Assembly: GCA_029783825.1 (NCBI GenBank)
Contig: JAREIK010016260.1
Location: 1-64,000 of the forward strand
DNA: 64,000 nt
From: Sapria himalayana
Lineage: Eukaryota > Streptophyta > Magnoliopsida > Malpighiales > Rafflesiaceae
Direction of reading: 5' to 3'
In this document: positions 25,680-38,800 of the stretch, in pieces
How positions within the stretch are numbered: position 1 is the first letter of the stretch
How the letters are laid out: each line of letters starts with the position of its first letter
The notes under the pieces: generated by a model
Seen by the model: only the letters and a program-made list of their open reading frames with translations
What the model was told of the DNA's origin: nothing
Database searches by the model: none
Translations under genes and position numbers: made by a program

Positions 25680-26102
25680 TGTTATAACCTTTAAAAACTT
25701 AATAATTTATAATTTTTATTAAAATATTCTAATATTATTTTGTTATAATAATCTAAATAATTATATATTATCTAAATTCAATATAAATAATTTTTTTATA
25801 GATATTATGATGATGATAATAAAATAAATTAATAAACTATTATTAATAAGATAGATATTAAATAAAATTTATTTGTAAAACCTAAAATGATTCAGAATCA
25901 AATTAAAATATATTCATAAAATAGATATTAAATAAAACTATTATTAATAAGATAAAATATACAGCTTTAAAAGATTATATATTTAGGAGTTTTTGGATTT
26001 AATAATTTAGTGATTTAAGTGTTTAGGCATTTAGTAGTTTATAGGTTTTATTTAAAAAATAAAATAAAAAAATTTTTTTAGTTATTTGTTGTTATTTTTG
26101 AA
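25680..26102 (+). repeat. Short monomer type L
   Basis: A 423-bp unit, the shortest recurrent type. The body is truncated and an 'aaactattattaataagata' block is duplicated immediately before the marker atacagctttaaaagatta. Copies are near 31,185 and 47,830. Confidence 0.75.
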
Positions 26103-26712
26103 AGATATAACCTTTGAAACATTAACAATTTTTAAATTTTTTTTAAATGTGAATACTTTATTTAGTTATGTAATCTTAACAATTTTATATCATGTAAATT
26201 CAATATAAACAATTATATTGATATATATTATAATAATGATCATAAAAAAGATTAATAATCAATTATTAATAAGATATATATTGTTTAAAATATCATTACA
26301 AAACCTAAAATGATTTAAAATCAAAGTTAAATAATTTAGTAAATATTAATTTTAAATTTTTAAATTATTGTATCCATTTATAAGCTTATATATTTTTTGA
26401 TGAAAAATAAATTATTTAAATTATATTTGTCTAACTATTAATTTATTTTTTAATTTATATTTCTATAAAAATAAACTAATAAATAATTAAAATGTATATA
26501 TAAAATTATAATGAATACTAATAAAAATGAGATTTATTATTTATTTTTTTGGGTATACCTATTTAATGGTTTAAGTTTATTGTGGTTTTGGGGTTAATGA
26601 GTTTATTGATTTATATGTTTACACATTTAGGTTTTATTTATTGATTTATAAGTTTAATTTAATCAAAGAAATAACAAAAAAATTATTTTTATGAATTTTC
26701 GTTATTTTCAAA
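26103..26712 (+). repeat. Monomer type I
   Basis: A 610-bp unit. Marker about 26,550 (gggtatacctatttaatgg). The octamer tract contains 'tttattgtggttttggggtt' and 'atatgtttacacattt'. Copies at 8,705, 31,785, 48,425 and 60,400, and on minus at 53,130. In the alpha copy and at 48,425 'tttattgatttata' is duplicated near the end of the tract. Confidence 0.78.
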
Positions 26713-27306
26713 GGTTATAACCTTTGAAAATATAATAATTTTTTAATAGTTCTAAAATATGAATACAATACTTAGTTATAAAAATCTTAATAATTATATT
26801 TGATGTAAATCCAATATAAAAAATTTTATTAATATATATTATTATGATGATAAAAAAATTAAGTAATAAACTATTATTAATAAGACGGATATTAATTAAA
26901 ATATAATTGCAGAACCCAAAATAATTCAAAATCAAAGTAAATTATATTACTAAGTAAAATTTTAAAATTTTGAAATTTTGTTTATTTTTATAAGCTTATA
27001 TTTTTTTTATTAAAATTAATTTATTTAAATTATAGTTAACTCGCTCAATATTTATTTTGTAATTAATATTTCTATAAAAAATAAAGTAATAATTAATTAA
27101 AATGAATATTTAAAATTATAATGAATACAAATTAAAATGATAATTATGATTTATTATATGTGGTATACCCATTTAATGGTTTGATTATTTAGGAGTTTTA
27201 TTGTTTAAGAGTATATCAATATATGTTTTTAGGTATTTAGCGGTTTATAGGTTTTATTTATATAATAAAAATAAAAAAAAATTTTAGATTTTTTCTGATT
27301 TTCAAA

Positions 27307-27905
27307 GGTTATAACCTTTAAAATAAAATAATTTTTAAAATTTTTTGAAATGTGAATACTATGTATAATTATATTAATCTTACTAATTATATATCATATA
27401 TATTCAATATAAGCAATTTTAATGATAGATATTATAATAATGATCAAAAATTAAATTAATAAACAATTATTAATAATATAAATATTAATTAAAATATATT
27501 TACATAACACAAAATGATTCAAAATCAAATCAAAATATATTACTAAATAATAATATTTAATTTTTAAATTTTTTCTTCTTTTTATAAGCTTATATTTTTT
27601 GTGATTAAAAATAAATTATTTAAATAATATTTGTCTCACTAAAAATTTATTTTGTAATTAATTTTTTCTAAAAAATTAAACTATAAATAATTAAAATTAA
27701 TATTTAAAATTATAATAAATAGAAATAAAAATGAGATTTATTATTTATTAAGTAGTATATAGATGTTAAAATTTGTATGTATTTAGGGGTTTCGGGGTTT
27801 AATAGCTTACTAATTTAAGTAAGTAAGCATTTAATAGAATATAGGTATTATTTAAAAAATAAAATAGCTCAAAATTTATGTTTTTTCTTTTTTCTCATTT
27901 TTTAA
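27307..27905 (+). repeat. Monomer type C
   Basis: A 599-bp unit. Marker about 27,755 (agtagtatatagatgttaaa). The tract carries 'agcttactaatttaagtaag' and 'taagcatttaat'. Copies are at 1,110, 11,070 and 50,215, with a truncated one at 33,430 and a minus copy at 43,135. Confidence 0.8.
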
Positions 27906-30701
27906 GATTATATCCTTTGAAAATATAATAATTTTAAATTTTTTTCAGAAGTGAATACAATATTTATTTATAATAATCATAATATTTATATATTATATAA
28001 ATTCAATATAAACAATTTTATTGATAGATATTATTATAATTATTAAAAAATAAATTAAAAATCTATTATGAATAAGATTGATATTACTTAAAATATAATA
28101 TCAAAACCTAAAAGGATTCAAAATCAAATCAAAATATAATACTAAATAATAATTATTATGTTTTTAAATTTTTATTCTTTTTATAAGCTTATCAATTTTT
28201 TGATTAAAAATAATTTTTATAAATTATATTTTAAACTCATAATTTATTTTATAATTAATACATATATAAAAATAAAAAACTAAATAATCAAAATGAATTT
28301 TTAAAATTATAATGAAAACAAATAAAAATGAAATTTATTAATTATTATTTAGGGTATACCAATTTAAAGGATTATCCATATAGAGGTATCGTGATTTTGA
28401 AGTTTAGTCATTTAAATGCTTAGGAATTTAGTGGTGTATATGTTTTATTTAAACAATAGAATAACAAAGAAAAGATATTTTTTTATTGTTTCACATGTTC
28501 AAAGGTTATAACCTTTGAAAATATAATAATTTTAAAAATTTTTTCAAAAGTGAATACAATATTTAGATATAATAATCATTATATTTATATATCATATAAA
28601 TTCAATATAAACATTTTTATTGATAAATATTCAAATAATGATGAAAAAATAACTTAATAATCTATTATTAATAAGATTGATATCAATTAAAATATAAATA
28701 CAAAATCTAAAATGATTCAGAAGGAGAGCAAAATATATTACTATATAATAAATTTTAGTTTTTAAATTTTTTATTCTTTTTATAAGGTTATCTATATTTT
28801 TCAATGAAAAATAATTTATATAAATTATATTTGTCTAACTCATAATTTATTTTGTAATTAATTTTTATATAAAAATAAATGAATAAATAATTAAAATGAA
28901 TATTTTAAATTATAATGAAAAAAATAATATTAAGATTTATTATTTTTTATTTAGGGTATACTAGATTAAAAAGATTATCTTTTTAGGGTTTTAGAGATTT
29001 AGGAGTTATTGATTAAAGTGTTTAGGCATTTAGTGATTTATAGGATTTATTTAAACAATGAAATAACGAAAAAATTATTTTTGATATTTTCTCACATTTT
29101 CAAATGTTATAACCTTTGAAAATATGATAATTTTAAAATTTTTTAAAAATGTGAATAAATATTTTGTAATAATAATCATTATAATTATATATAATCTAAA
29201 CAATATATAAAGAATTTTAATGATGGATATTAAATCAATTAATAAAAAATAAATTAATATGCCATTATTAATATGATAGATTTAAATTAAAATATAATTG
29301 CAAAACCTAAAATTATTCAAAATCAAAGTAAAATTAATAACCAAATAATAATTTTTTTTTTAGTTTTTGCTTCTTTTTATAATCTTATTTTTTTTTTGAT
29401 GAAAAATAAATTATTTAAATTATAATTAAGGTTTACGAGTTTAAAGTTTTAAGTATTTAGGAGCTTTGGTATTTAGGAGTTTATAGATTTAAGTGTTTAG
29501 GTATTTAGTGGTCTATAAGTTTTATTTAAACAATGATATAGCAAAAATTTATTTTTATTTTTTTTTCTAATTTTTAAAGGTTATAACATTTGAAAATATA
29601 AAAATTTCTAAATTTTTTTCAAATGTAAATATAATATTTAGTTATAATAATCTTAATAAATATTAGTCATTTAAATTCAATATTAATAATCACATTGCTA
29701 TATATTATAATAATGATCAATAAATAAATTAATAAACTATTATTAATAAGATAGATATTATTTAAAATATATTTGCAAAATCTAAATTTATTAAAAATCA
29801 AAGTATATATTACTAAATAATACATTTTTTTAATATTTTGCTTTTTTTGTAAGTTTATATTTTTGTTATTAAAAATAAATTATTTAAATTAAATTTGTAT
29901 TCCTCATAATTTATTTTGTAATTTATAATTATATAAAAATAAACTAATAAATAATAAAAATAAATATTTAAAATTATAATGAATACAAATAAAATTGAGA
30001 TTTAGTATTTATTATTCAGGATATACAGGTTTAATGGTTTAAGTATTTATGTGTTTTGGGGTTTAGCCGTTTAAGTGTATATGCCTTAAGTTATTTTATC
30101 TAATTTTTGAAAGTTATAACCTTTGAAAATATAATAGTTTTTATTTTTTTTTAAATGTGAATATAATATTTAGTTATAATAATCTTGTTAATTATATATA
30201 ATGTAAAATCAAAATAAAGAATTTTATTAATAGATATTATAATAATGATCAATAAATAAATTAATAAACTATTATTAATTAGAATGATATAAATTAAAAT
30301 ATAATTGCAAAATCTAAAATTATTCAAAATTAAATTAAAATAAATTACTAAATAATAATATTTTGTTTTAAAAATTTTGCCTCTTTTTTTGATCTTATAT
30401 TTTTTTGATGAAAGATAAATTATTTATATTATATTCATCTCACTAATAATTTATTTTGTAATTAATATTTCAATAAAAATAAACTGATAAATAATTAAAA
30501 TGAATATTTAAAATTATAATGAATACTAATAAAAATGAGATTTATTATTTATTATTTAGAGTATACTAATTTAAAGGCTTATGTATTTATGGGCTTCGGG
30601 GTTTAGGAGTTTAGTCATTAAAAATTTAGGTATAAAAAATTTTAAATTAATCTAAATAATTATATATTTTGTTATAATAATCGAAATAATTTGTTAGAAT
30701 A

Positions 30702-31139
30702 ATTTTGTTATAATAATTTAAATAATTTTGTATTATGTAAATTCAATATAAATAATTTTTTTATAGATATTATGATGAGGATAATAAAATAAATTAATAA
30801 ACTATTATTAATAAGATAGATATTAAATATAATTTATTTGCAAAACCTAAAATGATTCAAAATCAAAGTAAACTAAATAATCATATATATTATGTAATAA
30901 TTTATTATTAATTATATATTAAATAAATATATTATGTAATAATCTATTATTAAAATGTGAAAATATCATTTGGTTATAATTATCTAAATAATTATATATT
31001 GTGTAAATTCAATATAAATAATTCTTTTATAGATATTATGATGATGATAATAAGATAAATTAATAAACTATTATTAATAAGATAGATATTAAATAAAATT
31101 TATTTGCAAAACCTAAAATGATTCAAAATCAAAGTAAAA
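30702..31139 (+). repeat. Local duplication inside monomer L (beta)
   Basis: A segment of about 170 bp at 30,702-30,873 (ttttgttataataattt... to aatcaaagtaaac) recurs at 30,968-31,139 with a few differences. The spacer holds two copies of 'tatattatgtaataat'. Upstream, 30,640-30,735 has three short copies of a 'ttgttataataat..aaataatt' unit. This is the most scrambled stretch of the beta repeat. Confidence 0.75.
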
Positions 31140-31936
31140 TATATTAATAAGATAAATATTAAATAAAACTATTATTAATAAGATAAAATATACAGGTTTA
31201 AAAGATTATATATTTAGAAGTTTTGGGATTTAAGAATTTAGTGATTTAAAAGTTTAGGCATTTAGTAGTTTATAGGTTTTATTTAAAAAATAAAATAACA
31301 AAATTTTTTTTTTATTATTTGTTCTCATTTTTGAAGAATATAACCTTTGAAACTATATCAAATTTTAATTTTTTATTAAATGCGAATATTATATTTCGTT
31401 ATGATAATCTTAATAATTATATATCATGTAAATTCAATATAAACAATTATATTGATTTATATTATAATAATGATCATGCAAAAGATTATTAAACAATTAT
31501 TAATAAGATAAATATTGTTTAAAATATATTTACAAAACCTAAAATGATTCAAAATCAAAGTCAAATATTTTACTAAATATTACTTTAAAATTTTTAAATT
31601 TTTGTATCCATTTATATGCTTATATATTTTTTGATAAAAAATAAATTATTTAAATTATATTTGTCTAACTATTAATTTATTTTTTAATTTATATTTCTAT
31701 AAAAATAAACTAATAAATAATCAAAATGTATATAAATAATTATAATGAATACTAATAAAAATGAGATTTATGATTTATTATTTAGGGTATACCTATTTAA
31801 AGGTTTAAGTTTATTGTGGTTTTGGGGTTAATTAGTTTATTGATTTATATGTTTAAACATTTAGGTGTTTATAGGTTTTATTTAATCAATGAAATAACAA
31901 AAAATTTATTTTTATGAATTTTCATGATTTTCAAAG

Positions 31937-32532
31937 GTTATAACCTTTTAAAATATAATAATTTTTTAATAGTTCTAAAATATGAATACAATACTTTGTT
32001 ATATAATCTTAATAATTATATTTGATGTAAATTCAATAGAAAAAATTTTATTAATATATATTATTTTGATGATCAAAAAATAAATTAATAAACTTTTATT
32101 AATAAGATAGATATTAATTAAAATATAATTGCAGAACCCATAATAATTTAAAATCAAAGTAAATTATATTACTAAATAAAATTTTAAATTTTTGAAATTT
32201 TGTTTATTTTTATAAGCATATATTTTTTTTATAAAAAATAATTTATTTAAATTATATATGTCTCACTCATTATTTATTTTGTAATTAATATTTCCAAAAA
32301 ATAAACGAAAAAATAATTAAAATGAATATTAAAAATTATAATGAATACAAAATAAAATGACATTTATTATTTATTATTTAGGTTATATAAGTTTAATGGT
32401 TTAAGTATTTAGGGGGTTTTGGGGTTTAGGACTCTAGAGATTTAAATGTTTACGCATTTAGTGGTTTATAAGTCTTATTTAAATAATAAAATAATACAAA
32501 AATTATTTTTGTGATTTTTTATCATTTTTGAA
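31937..32532 (+). repeat. Monomer type J
   Basis: A 596-bp unit. Marker about 32,385 (aggttatataagtttaatgg). Its octamer tract carries the strongest G-runs in the window (32,412-32,424). Copies are at 9,300, 49,020 and 60,980. Confidence 0.78.
32412..32424 (+). repeat. G-run pair in octamer tract
   Basis: G5-TTTT-G4 followed by TTTAGG. The matching J unit has G5 at 49,053-49,057 and G4 at 49,062-49,065. Only two long runs are present, so a fourth strand would have to come from another copy. Confidence 0.6.
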
Positions 32533-33127
32533 GGTTATAACCTTTGAAAATATAATAATTTTTAAATTTTTTTGAAATGTAAATTTATATTTAGTTATAA
32601 TAATCTTAATAAATTATAAGACATTTAAATTCAATATAAGTAATTTTATTGTTAAATATTATAAAATTGATCAAATAATAAATTAATAAACTATTATTAA
32701 TAAGATTGATAGTAATTAAAATATAATTGCAAAATCTATATATAATGATTCAAAATCAAAGTAAAATATATTACTAAATAATAATTTTTTGTTTTTAAAT
32801 TTTTACTTCTTTTTATAAGCTTTTCTTTTTGATTAAAAATAAATTATTATAATTATAGTTGTCTCACTCATTATTTATTTTGTAATTAATATTTTTATAA
32901 AAAATAAACTAATAAAGAATTAAAATGAATATTTAAATTTATAATAAAACAAATTAAAATGAGATTTATGATTTATTATATGTGGTATACCAGTTTAATG
33001 GTTTGATTATTTAGGAGTTTTGTCGTTTAGGAGTTTATCAATTTATGTTTTTAGGAATTTAGTGGTTTATAGGTTTTATTTATATAATAAAAATAAAATT
33101 TTTTTTAGATTTTTTCTGATTTTCAAA
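32533..33127 (+). repeat. Monomer type B
   Basis: A 595-bp unit. Marker about 32,985 (atgtggtataccagtttaat), then 'ggtttgattatttaggagtt'. The lead after the octamer tract has 'tatataataaaa' in place of 'aacaatgaaataac'. Copies are at 505, 9,905, 10,505, 21,270, 27,160 and 49,625. Confidence 0.8.
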
Positions 33128-34118
33128 GGTTATAACCTTTGAAAATAAAATAATTTTTAAAATTTTTTGAAATGTGAATACTATGTATAATTATATTAAT
33201 CTTACTAATTATATATCATTTAAATTCAATATAAACAATTTTAATGATAGATATTATAATAATGATCAAAAATTAAATTAATAAACTATTATTAATAATA
33301 TAAATATTAATTAAAATATATTTACAAAATACAAAATGATTCAAAATAAAATCAAAATATATTACTAAATAATACTATTTAATTTTTAAATTTTTTCTTC
33401 TTTTTATAAGCTTATATTTTTTTTGATTAAAAATAAATTATTTAAGGGTTTATGAGCTTACTAATTTAAGTAAGTAAGCATTTAATGGTCTATAGGTTTT
33501 ATTAAAAAAATAAAATAACTAAGAATTATTTTTATTATTTTTTCTCATTTTTTAAGATTATAACCTTTGAAAATATAATAATTTTTAAATTTTTTTCAAA
33601 AGTGAATACAATATTTATTTATAATAATCATAATAATTATATATCATATAAATTCAATACAAACTATTTTATTGATAGATATTCTAATAATTATCAAAAA
33701 ATAAATTAAAAATCTATTATGAATAATATTGATATTACTTAAAAAATAATATCAAAACCTAAAATGATTCAAAATCAAAGCAAAATATATTACTAATAAT
33801 AATTACTTGTTTTTAAATTTTTATTCTTTTTATAAGCTTATCAATTTTTTGATGAAAAATAATTTTTATAAATTATATTTTTAACTCATAATTTATTTTA
33901 TAATTAATACATATATAAAAATAAAAAACTAAGCAATCAAAATGAATTTTTTACATTATAATGAAAACAAATAAAAATGATATTTATTAATTATTATTTA
34001 GGGTATACTAATTTATAGGATTATCTATATAGGGGTATCAGGATTTGTAGTTTAGTGATTTAAGTGCTTAGGCATTTAGTGATTTATAGATTTTATTTAA
34101 ACAATGAAATAATAAAAA
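33128..34118 (+). repeat. End of + array before inversion (C truncated, D)
   Basis: A C unit with an internal deletion near 33,445 (body joins directly to 'gggtttatgagcttact'), palindrome remnant at 33,556, then a D unit with marker near 34,000. The + orientation stops in the lead just before the expected palindrome. Confidence 0.85.
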
Positions 34119-34165
34119 ACAATAACCTTCAAAGTTCATAACCTTCAAAAATTAAAAAAAAACAA
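34105..34165. other. Orientation switch (+ to -) at the palindrome
   Basis: The + lead (ttatttaaacaatgaaataa) is followed by two 'ataaccttcaaa' half-palindromes (near 34,122 and 34,139) and then by the lead in reverse orientation. The joint therefore falls at the palindromic element, with a short duplication of its half site. Confidence 0.8.
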
Positions 34166-35241
34166 TAAATTAAATTTTTTGTTTTTTCATTCATTAAATA
34201 AAAACTATAAATCACTAAAGGAATAAACACTGAAATCAGTAAACCCCAAAACACCTAAATACCTAAACCATTAAAACTGTTTATCCTGAATAATAAATAA
34301 TAAATCTCACTTTTATTTGTATTCATTATAATTTTAAATATTCATTTTAATTATTTTTTAGTTTATTTTAATAGAATTATAAATTAGAAAATATATTATG
34401 AGGAAGACAAATATAATTTAAATAATATACTTTTAAGAACAAAAAATATAAACTTATAAAAAGAACAAAACATCAAAAACATTACTATTTAGTAATTTAT
34501 TTTACTTTGATTTTGAATAAATTTAGGTTTTGCAAATATATTTTAAATAATATCTATCTTATTTATAATAGTTTATTAATTTATTTTTTGATCATTAATA
34601 TAATATCTATTAATATAATTGTTTATATTGAATTTATATGATATATAATTGATATTATTATCATAACTAAATATAGTATTCACATTTAAAAAAAATTTAA
34701 AAATTGTTATATTTTCAAAGGTTATAACTTTCAAAAATTAGAAAAAATAACAAAAAATAAATTTTTTGTTATATCATTGTTTAAATAAAGCATATAAACC
34801 ATTAAATGCCTAAATACATAAATCTCTAAACTCTTAAACCCCGAAGCCCCTAAATACCTAAATATTTAAACTCGTAATCCTTAAATATATATTAAATAAT
34901 TTATAGAAATATTAATTACAAAATAAATTATGAGTGACAAATATAATTTAAATAATATATTTTTCAACAAAAAATATATAAGCTTATAAAATGATGCAAA
35001 AACAAAAAAAAAATTATTATTTAGTAATAAATTTTACTTTGATTTTGAATCAATTTAGGTTTTTTAATTATATTTTAATTTATATCTATCATATTAATAA
35101 TAGTTTATAAATTTATTTTTTTATAATTTATATAATATTATCAATAAAATTGTTTATATTTAGATTATATTATATATAGTTTTAATATTTATTATTACTA
35201 AATATTGTATTCACATTTTTAAAAAATTTTAAAATTATTAT

Positions 35242-35269
35242 ATTTTCAAATGTTATGACATTTGAAAAT
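35242..35269. repeat. Palindrome with paired arm change (CAAATGT/ACATTTG)
   Basis: The usual CAAAGGT...ACCTTTG has become CAAATGT...ACATTTG: a change in the left arm is matched by its complement in the right. Arms of 12 bp are otherwise intact; only the central TATGA breaks the dyad. Confidence 0.88.
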
Positions 35270-35841
35270 TTGAAAAAATATCAAAAATATTTTTTTTTTC
35301 ATATTTTATTGTTTATATAAAACCTATAACCCATTAAATTCATAAATACCGAAATCAATAACTTCTAATTCTCGAAAAATCTAAATAGATAAATTTTTTA
35401 AACATGTATATCCTAAATAATAAATAATAAATTTCATTTTTATTTTTTTCATTATAATTTTAAATATACATTTTAATTATTTATTTGTTTATTTTTATAT
35501 AAATATTAATTACAAAATAAATTAAAAGTTAGACAAATATAATTTATATAAATTATTTTTCATCGAAAAATATAGATAAACTTATAAAAAGAATAAAAAA
35601 TTTTAAAACTAAAATTTATTATATAGTAATATATTTTGCTCTACTTCTGAATCATTTTTGGATTTGTAAAAATATTTTAATTGATATTTATTTAATTAAT
35701 AACTGTTTATTAATTTATTTTTTAATCATTATTAGAATATTTATCAATAAAATTGATTATTTTGAATTTATATGATATATTAATATAATGATTATTATAA
35801 CTAAATATTAATTCACTTTTGAAAAAAATTTAAAAAATATT

Positions 35842-35873
35842 ATATTTCCAAAGGTTATAACCTTTGGAAATAT
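35842..35873. repeat. Palindrome with paired arm change (TTTCC/GGAAA), 32 bp
   Basis: A perfect 32-bp dyad centred on GGTTATAACC. The arms read ATATTTCCAAA and TTTGGAAATAT, against the usual TTTTCAAA and TTTGAAAA. Same variant at 45,902 and 57,626. Confidence 0.93.
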
Positions 35874-38800
35874 GAAAAAATAATAAAATAAATTTTTTGT
35901 TATTTTATTTTTTAAATAAAACCTATAAACCACTAAATGCATACACAGTTATATCAGTAAACTCCTAAACCGTATATTGCCTAAATACATAAACCATTAA
36001 ACCGCTATATACTACTTAATAATTAATAAATTTAATTTTTATTTTATTTATTATAATTTTTAATATTCATTTTAATTATTTATTAGTTTAATTTTATAAA
36101 ATATTTATTACAAAATAAATTATGAGTGCGACAAATATAATTTAAATAATTTATTTTTAATCAAAAAAAATATATATACCCTTATAAAAAAAGTAAAAAT
36201 TTAAAAATTAAAAATTATTATACAAAAATTTATTATAGTTTAATCTTGAATCGATTTGGGTATTGTAAATATTTTTTAATTAATATCTAACTTATTATTA
36301 ATAGTTTATTAATTTAATTTTTGATCATTATTATATTATCTATCAATAAACTTATTTATATTGAATTTATATGATATAAAATTATTAATATTAAAATAAC
36401 TAAATATTGTATTCACATTTCAAAAAAATTTAAATATTATTATATTTTCAATGGTTATAAGCTATGAAAATGAGAAAAAATTACAAATTTTTTTGTTATT
36501 TATTGTTTAAATAAAACCTATAAACCACTAAATGCCTAAAAACATAAATTTCTAAACTCTTAAATGACAAAACCTCTAAATACTTAAACCATTAAACAGG
36601 TGTACATTAATAAATAATCATAAATCTCAATTTAATTTTTATTAAGTATAATTTTAAATTTTTATTTTAATTATTTATGAGTTTATTTTTATAGAAATAT
36701 TAATTACAAAATAAATTATTAGTGAGACATATATAATTTAAATAATTTATTTTTCATCAAAAAAAATATATATCCTTATAAAAAGAAGCATAATTCTAAA
36801 AACAAAAATTTATTATTTAGTAATATATTTTATTTTGATTTTGAATCATTTTAGATTTTGCAATTATATTTTAATTTATATCATTCTCATTAATAATAGT
36901 TTATTAATTTTTTATTGATCATTATTATAATATGTATTAATAAAATTATTTATATTGAGTTTACATTATATATAATTATTAAGATTATTATAACTAAATA
37001 TTATATTCACATTTAAAAAAAAAATTAAAAATTATTATATTTTTAAAGGTTATAACCTTCAAATATTAAAAAAATCAAAAAATTAAATTTTTTATTTTTT
37101 CATTCTTTAAATAAAAACTATAAATCACTAAAGGCATAAACACTTAAATCACCAAACCCCAAAACACCTAAATACTTAAACCATTAAACTAGTATATCCC
37201 GAATAATAAATAATAAATCTCTATTTTATTTGTATTCATTTTAGTTATTTATTAGTTTATTTTTATAGAATTATAAATTAAAAATAAATTATGAGGAAGA
37301 CAAATATAATTTAAATAATTTTCTTTTAATAAAAAAAACATAAACTTATAAAGAGAAGCAAAACCTCAAAAAAATTATTATTTAGTAATATATTCTATTT
37401 TGATTTTGAATAAATTTACGTTTTGCAAATATATTTTAAATAAAATCTTTCTTATTAATAATAGTTTATTAATTTATTAATTGATCATTAATATAATATC
37501 TATCAATATAATTATTTATATTGAATTTACATGATATATATTATTAAGATTATCATATCTATATATAGTATTCACATATAAAAAAATTAAAAATTGTTAT
37601 ATTTTTGAAGGTTACAAACTCCAAATATAATAAAAAATAACAAAAATAATTTTTTTGTTATATCATTGTTTAAATAAAACTTATAAACCATTAAATGCCT
37701 AAACACATAAATCTCTAAACTCCTAAACCCCGAAGCCCCTAAATACTTAAACCTTTAAACTCGTAAACCTTAAATAAATTTAAATAATATATTGAAATAT
37801 TAATTTCAAAATAAATTATGAGTGATACAAATATAATTTAAATAATTTATTTTTCATCAAAAAAATATATAAGCTTATAAAAAGAAGCAAAAACTAAAAA
37901 ACAAAAATTATTATTTAATAATAAATTTTACATTGTTTTTGAATCATTTTAGGTTTTTTAATTATATTTTAATTTATATCTATCATATTAATAATAGCTT
38001 AGTAATTTATTTTTTAATAATTGATATCATATCTATCAAAAAAATTGTTTATATTTAGTTTATATTATCTATAATCATAATAATTATTATTACTAAATAT
38101 TATATTCACATTTTTAAAAAAATTTAAAATTATTATATTTTCAAAGGTTATAACCTTTGAAAATGTGAAAAAATATCAAAAATATTTTTTTTGTTATTTC
38201 ATTATTTAAATAAAACCTATAAACCACTAAATGCCTAAAAACATAAATCACTAAACTCCTAAATGATAAAACCTCTAAATACTTAAACCATTAAACTGTT
38301 AATCATTAATAATAATTCATAAATCTCATTTTAATTTTTATTTAGTATAATTTTAAATTTTTATTTTATTTATTTATTAGTTTATTTTTATAGAAATATT
38401 AATTACAAAATAAATTATTAGTGAGACAGATCTAATTTAAATTAAACCGGTATCCCTAAATAATAAATAATAAATCTCATAATTTTTAATTATAATTTTA
38501 AATATTCATTTTAAATATTTATTTGTTTATTTATATATAAATATTAATTACAAAATAAATTGATTTAAACAAATATAAATTATATAAATTATTTTTCATC
38601 AAAAAATTATAGATAAACTTTTTAAAAAAAATATTTCAAAACAAAAAATTATTATATAGTAATATATTTTGCTTTGCTTATGAATAATTTTAGGTTTTGT
38701 AATTATATTTTAATTGATATCTATCTTATTAATAATAGATTATTAATTTATTTTTAATCATTATTAGAATATTTATCAATAAAATTGTTTATATTGAATT

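Larger units (their letters stand above)
21144..26712 (+). repeat. Higher-order repeat copy alpha
   Basis: About 5.6 kb carrying B (21,270), C (21,410, fused to B with most of its body deleted), D (22,010), X (22,610), P (22,745), E (23,345), F (23,945), G (24,425), H (25,000), K (25,535), L (25,965), I (26,550). Palindromes start near 21565, 22164, 22901, 23500, 24097, 24577, 25093, 25680 and 26103. Compared with copy beta it lacks J and keeps X, P and E. The K monomer here and in beta differ at only about ten positions by eye over about 480 bp, far closer than neighbouring monomers are to each other, which defines a higher-order repeat. Confidence 0.88.
26713..32532 (+). repeat. Higher-order repeat copy beta (5,820 bp)
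   Basis: The cleanest higher-order unit: B (26,713), C (27,307), D (27,906), F (28,504), G (29,106), H (29,579), K (30,112), L, I (31,337), J (31,937), with the next B starting at 32,533. Numbers are palindrome starts. Relative to alpha it has lost X, P and E between D and F and regained J, as expected of unequal exchange between misaligned units. The K/L border has lost its octamer end and palindrome near 30,630 and gained a local duplication. Confidence 0.88.
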
